Of a DNA stretch of 18,597 nt, positions 14,101 to 18,597 are shown in pieces. Under the pieces are notes generated by a model. It was not told where the DNA came from. It worked only from the letters and a program-made list of their open reading frames with translations, and ran no database searches. The translations under genes and the position numbers were made by a program. The DNA comes from Syntrophomonadaceae bacterium (GTDB taxonomy: Bacteria; Bacillota; Syntrophomonadia; Syntrophomonadales; Syntrophomonadaceae): positions 1 to 18,597 of the forward strand of contig JAAYJY010000264.1 of NCBI GenBank assembly GCA_012522705.1, in the 5' to 3' direction. Every line of letters begins with the position of its first letter. Within the stretch, counting starts at the first letter, position 1.

Positions 14101-14952
14101 TTAAAGCTTCAGTTGCTGCGGTTGCCACCAAATAATATAGGTCTTGGTCTCAATACGAAAAGTATGCGTTCCTTCAGGATTGGGTTTCAAATACTTATCC
14201 ACATTTTGGCGAAATATGTTTTCATTCTCGGCAGGGAACTCATGTAATCCGCGCAGATCATCATAAGCCTCCAGTGGCGAGGAATAGTTGCAGGTAAAAC
14301 CGTCTTTGACCACCCGAAGAGACGGATCTATTCCCATATCATATAGCAGATTGAAGGTCACATTGTACCCCAGCATCCGATTTTGGGGAGGTATTGGAGT
14401 CACGGTATCAGAAGCACCGATAAACAGGCTGTCGCAGGCTTGTTTTAGGCTGGGACTTTGAGCAAAGCTCAGCACAAAAACGTACTTGTGGGCGGCCGAA
14501 TTTAATTTTATCAGATCGGCCATCGCTACCGAGCGGGAGGCAATTATCACATCATGTTTTTCGATGTTTTCTCCGATGATGGCATCATCCCAGGTGAGCA
14601 GGCGGGTCTCAAGATTGTTGACCCCGGCTTCCCGGGCATTTTGCTCACATACCGCCAACATTTGCGGTGCCACATCCAGGGCTGTGACCCGATCCGTTTT
14701 CTGCGCAATCGGAACCGCCAGTCTGCCTGGCCCGCAACCAATATCCAAGACTGAATCAGAGGGATCGAGGATCAAGGTTTCCAACTGATTTCTGGTATAT
14801 TCCTCCTCCAACTTGGCCATCTTGTCGTACATAACTGCTGTCTTACCCCAAAATTCGCCCGGATTATCCTGCATTTGTTTATGCAGGGCACCACCGTTAA
14901 ACCCCCGCATGGCTAAGCTCTGCAAAGCTGCCCAGTTAACAATTCCCTTCAT
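14101..14952 (-). CDS. Class I SAM-dependent methyltransferase
   Basis: A 283-residue protein with a Rossmann methyltransferase core after an N-terminal helical extension of about 65 residues. Motif I is VLDIGCGPG (68-76), and the acidic end of strand 2 is ALDVAPQ with D93. The middle strand KHDVIIASRSV (132-142) sits at the motif IV position. The C-terminal third (after about 185) is specific and may bind the substrate. The ATG at 14952 follows GAGGAG, and a well-spaced promoter lies at 14972-15000. It precedes the ABC importer genes on the same strand. Methyltransferases of this sort often sit beside metal-chelate importers in anaerobes, suggesting a role in making or modifying a ligand or cofactor, but the substrate is unknown. 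Confidence 0.88.
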   Translation of the reverse strand: MKGIVNWAALQSLAMRGFNGGALHKQMQDNPGEFWGKTAVMYDKMAKLEEEYTRNQLETLILDPSDSVLDIGCGPGRLAVPIAQKTDRVTALDVAPQMLAVCEQNAREAGVNNLETRLLTWDDAIIGENIEKHDVIIASRSVAMADLIKLNSAAHKYVFVLSFAQSPSLKQACDSLFIGASDTVTPIPPQNRMLGYNVTFNLLYDMGIDPSLRVVKDGFTCNYSSPLEAYDDLRGLHEFPAENENIFRQNVDKYLKPNPEGTHTFRIETKTYIIWWQPQQLKL

Positions 14953-14971
14953 GATTATCTCCTCACTTCAT

Positions 14972-15000
14972 ACTATAGCCAAACAACAAGCTCAGTTTAA
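14972..15000 (-). promoter_or_regulatory. Candidate SigA promoter for the methyltransferase
   Basis: On the minus strand TTAAAC (14995-15000) and TATAGT (14972-14977) are 17 nt apart. The predicted leader is short, about 15 nt. Confidence 0.5.
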
Positions 15001-15147
15001 CATAATCTTATTTTACATGGCTTGGAAAAACACAAGGAAGGAAAGTCGGAGAACTTTGCCCCACCTGCTTCCCATATGCTTTATACTATAGATATGCGGC
15101 AGAGATAGCAATGGAACTGCCTTTTGCTCTAAGGGAGGAGAACTATT

Positions 15148-15528
15148 ATGACTGGAAATCAACAAGCCCGGAACTGGGCCATGGGTTGCCATCTGGCGGC
15201 CTTGACGGCTTATGTGGGAGTACCTTTCGGTAATATTTTAGGGCCGCTCATCATTTGGCTGCTGAAAAAGGATGAATTCCCACTGGTAGATGAGCACGGC
15301 AAACAGTCGCTTAATTTCCAAATATCCATGATCATTTATGGTCTGGTGCTGGGGGTGGCCATAATCATATCAACCGTTACCGTGATCCTGATACCAGTGG
15401 CAGTTTTGCTGGGCATGCTGCTGGCCTTCATTATTATCGCTGATTTTGTGTTGGTCGTGATAGCTGCTATAAAGGTCAGCAATGGAGAGACATACCAATA
15501 TCCTTTTACGATACGGTTTATACAGTAA
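15148..15528 (+). CDS. DUF4870 (Tic20-like) small membrane protein
   Basis: A 126-residue integral membrane protein with the DUF4870 pattern: an N-terminal NWAMGCHLAALTAY (9-22), then GPLIIWLLKKDEFPLVDEHG (32-51) and QSLNFQIS (53-60), followed by two long hydrophobic helices. About three membrane segments are expected. The function of the family is not established. The ATG at 15148 follows AGGGAGGAG. A TATACT at 15082-15087 upstream may be a -10 box, but the nearest TTGCCC is 20 nt away. It is monocistronic, divergent from the methyltransferase and convergent with SfsA; no clean terminator follows. Confidence 0.88.
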   Translation: MTGNQQARNWAMGCHLAALTAYVGVPFGNILGPLIIWLLKKDEFPLVDEHGKQSLNFQISMIIYGLVLGVAIIISTVTVILIPVAVLLGMLLAFIIIADFVLVVIAAIKVSNGETYQYPFTIRFIQ

Positions 15529-15615
15529 TCTGGTTAGCATAGATGACTGGAAACTGTGTTTTTTGAGGCCTTTTTTGTTTCTGAGGACTCCCACCAAAAT
15601 TCCACCCCTGGCATC

Positions 15616-16296
15616 TCAAAGCCTGACTTCTACAAAATCCTTTGCGGCGATAGAATCGACGGTCACCTCGCAGTCCAGGGCAATTATTTTCACTCCCCGG
15701 TTAGCGGCATTTATCATGCCCTCCCCAAAAGCCAGGTGAGTATCCCAGTTGGGCGAAAAGTATGAGACATCTTTCATTTGGATGATGAAAACCAGGTAAG
15801 CCTCAAATCCTTCACTGACCGCGCGGCAAAGCTCATTCATATGCTTAATGCCCCGTTCAGTGGGCGCATCCGGGAAAAGCACCACACCGTTGTTTTCAAG
15901 GGTAACGCCCTTCACTTCGGTAAATATCTTTCGGGAGCCGGTCTCCAGGTAAAAATCTAGGCGGGATTCCCGGTATCGGCATTCAGGTTTGATGAATTTT
16001 ATTTCCGGCCAGAAATCGCTGCCCACCACCCATTCATGAAAGACCTTGTTAGGCGCTTGGCTGTCGATATTAATGAGCCGTTCCCCTTTATAAACCCCTA
16101 TCAAGTCATATTTTGTCTTACGCCCCACGCCACTGACCTCTTGAACCAGGACATCGGCATCTGGAAGCAACAGTTCTTTGCACCGGCCGGTGTTTTTCAC
16201 ATGGCACATCTCTTCTTTACCACCGATTTCTACGTTGGCAATGAAGCGGTTGGGCCGGGAGATAAATCTGGCTTCTCTAATATTCTCATACTGCAT
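15616..16296 (-). CDS. sfsA: SfsA, DNA-binding/nuclease-like protein
   Basis: A 226-residue SfsA family protein of normal length. The N-terminal OB-fold part includes RFIANVEI (17-24) and HVKNTGRCKELL (32-43). The C-terminal PD-(D/E)XK-like part has RLDFYLE (112-118) with D114, FTEVKGVTL (125-133) with E127 and K129, and FPDAPTERGIKH (141-152). First named for stimulating sugar fermentation (maltose genes) in E. coli; biochemical role remains unclear, though the fold suggests a nucleic-acid enzyme. The ATG at 16296 follows AAGGAAA. A weak -10-like TATATT lies about 50 nt upstream. The gene is followed by GC-poor runs but no clean terminator. Confidence 0.93.
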   Translation of the reverse strand: MQYENIREARFISRPNRFIANVEIGGKEEMCHVKNTGRCKELLLPDADVLVQEVSGVGRKTKYDLIGVYKGERLINIDSQAPNKVFHEWVVGSDFWPEIKFIKPECRYRESRLDFYLETGSRKIFTEVKGVTLENNGVVLFPDAPTERGIKHMNELCRAVSEGFEAYLVFIIQMKDVSYFSPNWDTHLAFGEGMINAANRGVKIIALDCEVTVDSIAAKDFVEVRL

Positions 16297-16401
16297 AAAT
16301 GTATTTCCTTAGATACTGAATGATATTAGCCTACGTGATACTAATATACGGCCAGAGGGAAGTAATCTAAATTCGTTCGCTTCTCTCTTGTACATACTGG
16401 T

Positions 16402-16893
16402 TTACAAAACGATATAGTAAGGACAGATATCCTCAAAGTGTCCGCCTTGCATGCGGAAACCACCTGGAATAGTACCAAGTTGTTTGAATCCCAGCCGTTC
16501 ATATAGATGTCGCGCTGAAGCATTTCCGGCCACTACGGCATTGAACTGCAGAATGGTAAAACCGTGCAGTTTGGCCTGAGCGAGACAGTCCAGCACCAAC
16601 TTCTCCCCAATATGCAGTCCCCTGCTTGCGAAACTGACTGCATAGCTGGCGTTGCAGATATGCCCGCATCTTCCCACATTATTGGGGTGAAGAATATATA
16701 ATCCGTGTATTTTCTTGGTTTCACAGTCCTCAGCAACAGCACAATACGTCTGTTCATCGAAGAACGCATAACCTGTTGCTTCTGTTAAACAATCTTCCTG
16801 AGGAAACGCATTTCCCTCTTCTACGATTTCATTCCAAATACGAATCATAGACGGAAGATCCATAGTATCATATCTGCGGATATTTATTTTCAC
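16402..16893 (-). CDS. GNAT-family N-acetyltransferase
   Basis: A 163-residue GNAT protein. The acetyl-CoA loop is SRGLHIGEKLV (90-100), and the C-terminal motif is FNAVVAGNASARHLYERLGF (117-136), with the NxxA-type asparagine typical of the phosphinothricin-acetyltransferase-like branch. Six cysteines are notable. The start is GTG at 16893, eight nt after GAGGGG. It lies 105 bp upstream of sfsA and 90 bp downstream of the stalk-domain gene on the same strand. The substrate is unknown. Confidence 0.87.
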   Translation of the reverse strand: MKINIRRYDTMDLPSMIRIWNEIVEEGNAFPQEDCLTEATGYAFFDEQTYCAVAEDCETKKIHGLYILHPNNVGRCGHICNASYAVSFASRGLHIGEKLVLDCLAQAKLHGFTILQFNAVVAGNASARHLYERLGFKQLGTIPGGFRMQGGHFEDICPYYIVL

Positions 16894-16983
16894 TTCACTC
16901 CCATTTCCCCTCTATGAAAAAATGCTCACTGCCATTTCTTTGCTCATTCCCTCCTTGCGCTGCTTCAAATCCCAGCTTCGGTA

Positions 16984-18585
16984 TTATGGCGTGTATTGTT
17001 CCAATATTTCCGCAATCACACCATCTTCAATGGTCAAATGGTAGGGAGCCTGATATTCAGCCATGCGTTCAGCAAGCCCATTTACATCCGTTAACGTATG
17101 ATTCGATAAGTCATGCCAATTGACTAAATATACCTTAGCATTCTCCGCTATCTTTAAACTATTAGTCTGGTCGCTTTTATTGTAAATATAAAAGCCATTG
17201 GGGAAATCCGAATTCGCATCCAGACCCAACTCGTCGATTCTCTTGGTATCCTCTTGCATTACCCATTCTATCTCATCAAAGGTCAACATCCTGGTTTGCC
17301 CTTCATAAGCCTTAATAAAACTTAGCACCTCTTCTGAGGTTGTCTCATGGTCAATAATCCCATAGCCGCTGGCTTGCAGTATTTGAGTTATAAACCATCC
17401 TTCCCGGCCGTTATCGGACAGCTTCTCCACCACCATCTTTTCTGTCGCTATGGCATAGGTCTGGCCGGACATGATTTCGGGGAAAGATATGGTATACTCG
17501 ACTTCGGTTTCGCTGAGCTCATTCTGATTGGTTATGGTGATAGGACCAACCTGGGGGCTAGAAACGCCAGTAACCCAAAATGATTGACGGACGCAAGCGC
17601 TTTTATTTGCCTCTTGGCGCAATTGGGGTGACAGGGCTGCGTATTGCAAAGCTCCATTGCGGGTTTGCATGCCCCGGCCCCATAATTTTATGGCTTCCTC
17701 AGCACTGTTAGGAATAAGGGCGGTTTCTATCCGTTCAATTTCGGATTTGATTTGCTCCAGATCAGGGGTCTGAATGGATAGAATATTGGTCGCCTCATTA
17801 TAACTAACCTGGGCATTGAATAACCACTCCAGCCAATCCATGGGCAGGTAATAATGGTCCTGGTGGTTTTCGATGCTGTGGGCCACCATGCTATGTTCAT
17901 AGATGCCGTCCGGACTGGTAATAGCAATGGTTATATAAGGGCGGGGAGCGGGCAGGATCAGTCCTTCGCTTGCCGGCTTAAACTGTTCCAGTTCCAATGC
18001 AAAATGCCGGTCGGGCACCAGATCCGGCAGCTGCAGGTCTCTGCCCTTATCGGGCAACGACCAGATTTGCTCGTTGTATTCATCAATATCAGAACGCAGA
18101 GCCGTTGCAAAGGAGCTGAATTTCTCCATACTATAGAAATCTTGCGGCGTCGTAATAGTTGCCGTACGGGTGGCGGCATCCCATTCTACCGAAGTGGCTC
18201 CCAGTTGGCCAGCCATCCAGCTCAACGGTACCATAGCCTGGCCTTCGATTACACTCATATACACGCTCATATGCGGGGGAACGTTTACTAACGAGCCGTT
18301 TATCTGCACCTGCAGCGGCGATAGCGTCCCCATGGAACTAATATTATTAAGCTCGCTGATCCTAGCGTCTTTTAAAACTTCAGCTTCTTTCATTTCTGCT
18401 TCAGTAAATGGTATTTCTAAAACTGCATTTGGATTATTAGCAATATATTCAGTCACTATCCGGTCTCTTTTCTGTATTTCATCATCAATTGACTTTGCAG
18501 CTTCTGATTCGTAAGCTGCGGCATTGGCAACAAAAATAAATACTGCAATAAATGCAGTGAACAAAGAATATCTAATCATTCTCAT
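16984..18585 (-). CDS. Secreted protein with copper-amine-oxidase-like (stalk) domains
   Basis: A 533-residue exported protein with a Sec signal peptide (MRMIRYSLFT start, hydrophobic 7-21, probable cleavage around ANAAA, 20-24). A charged region (25-80) precedes a clear stalk domain (about 92-146) with VQINGSLVNVPP and MVPLSWMAGQLGATSVEWD. A degenerate second copy follows at about 218-274, ending ATNILSIQTP. Residues 294-320 begin a different module, EEAIKLWGRGMQTRNGALQY, perhaps NTF2-like, and the C-terminus (about 465-533) resembles a GFYIYN-type module repeated in secreted Clostridia proteins. No copper-amine-oxidase catalytic domain is present, so the stalk domains are probably cell-surface or peptidoglycan-associated. 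The frame stays open to the window edge, but the signal peptide supports this ATG. Confidence 0.8.
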   Translation of the reverse strand: MRMIRYSLFTAFIAVFIFVANAAAYESEAAKSIDDEIQKRDRIVTEYIANNPNAVLEIPFTEAEMKEAEVLKDARISELNNISSMGTLSPLQVQINGSLVNVPPHMSVYMSVIEGQAMVPLSWMAGQLGATSVEWDAATRTATITTPQDFYSMEKFSSFATALRSDIDEYNEQIWSLPDKGRDLQLPDLVPDRHFALELEQFKPASEGLILPAPRPYITIAITSPDGIYEHSMVAHSIENHQDHYYLPMDWLEWLFNAQVSYNEATNILSIQTPDLEQIKSEIERIETALIPNSAEEAIKLWGRGMQTRNGALQYAALSPQLRQEANKSACVRQSFWVTGVSSPQVGPITITNQNELSETEVEYTISFPEIMSGQTYAIATEKMVVEKLSDNGREGWFITQILQASGYGIIDHETTSEEVLSFIKAYEGQTRMLTFDEIEWVMQEDTKRIDELGLDANSDFPNGFYIYNKSDQTNSLKIAENAKVYLVNWHDLSNHTLTDVNGLAERMAEYQAPYHLTIEDGVIAEILEQYTP

Positions 18586-18597
18586 AATATGTCGCTC

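Noticed and set aside
16912..16947. Eleven-codon frame after a strong AAGGAGG, upstream of the second GNAT gene
   Set aside because: Too short to support; the ribosome binding site is only one or two nt from the ATG, and no leader-peptide feature is visible. It may be chance.
1..18597. CRISPR arrays, tRNA/rRNA genes, insertion sequences, prophage or toxin-antitoxin genes
   Set aside because: No regularly spaced repeats, no cloverleaf-like stretch, no transposase or integrase motif, and no small antitoxin-toxin overlap was found on reading both strands.

Overview
The window looks like chromosomal DNA from an anaerobic, spore-forming Firmicute of the Clostridia type, possibly near Syntrophomonas, Symbiobacterium or the Peptococcaceae. 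That placement is an inference. It rests on two CotF-type spore coat genes behind a near-perfect forespore promoter, strong AGGAGG-type ribosome binding sites, frequent GTG/TTG starts, a Symbiobacterium-type diaminopimelate dehydrogenase, a DUF4870 protein and a copper-amine-oxidase-like stalk-domain secreted protein. I saw no insertion sequence, phage gene, CRISPR array, tRNA or rRNA, so the species cannot be named.

Layout. Positions 1-3238 hold a DNA-metabolism pair on the minus strand: a DinG/XPD-type helicase fused to a RecB-like nuclease, followed by an OLD-family ATPase cut by the window edge. Positions 3335-3703 hold an encapsulated-ferritin-like small protein with its own terminator. 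Positions 3895-5944 (minus) hold a DegV fatty-acid-binding protein, a doubtful hairpin-rich 77-codon ORF and a nitroreductase. Positions 6316-8692 hold convergent reductive-amination enzymes: meso-diaminopimelate dehydrogenase (plus) and glutamate dehydrogenase (minus). Positions 8846-9969 hold a GNAT acetyltransferase (minus) divergent from two tandem small coat-protein genes (plus) that end at a textbook terminator.

Positions 10143-15000 (minus) are the most interesting part. In transcription order they carry a class I methyltransferase, a ~270-nt leader ending in a strong intrinsic terminator, a lipoprotein substrate-binding protein, an intercistronic hairpin, a FecCD-type permease, its ATPase, and, after a gap, a divergent MoaE-like protein. 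This reads as a metal, oxyanion or chelate uptake locus controlled by transcription attenuation. The terminator lies only 38 nt before the binding-protein start, so transcription has to pass it. I cannot assign the leader to any riboswitch class I know.

Positions 15148-18585 hold a DUF4870 membrane protein (plus), then SfsA, a second GNAT acetyltransferase and a secreted stalk-domain protein (all minus).

The leads I rate highest are the attenuator-controlled transporter leader, the replacement of the two NADPH-phosphate-binding arginines of type II DAP dehydrogenase by Glu-Pro (predicting NADH use), the encapsulin-less EncFtn-like protein, and the SigG-type promoter in front of coat-like genes.
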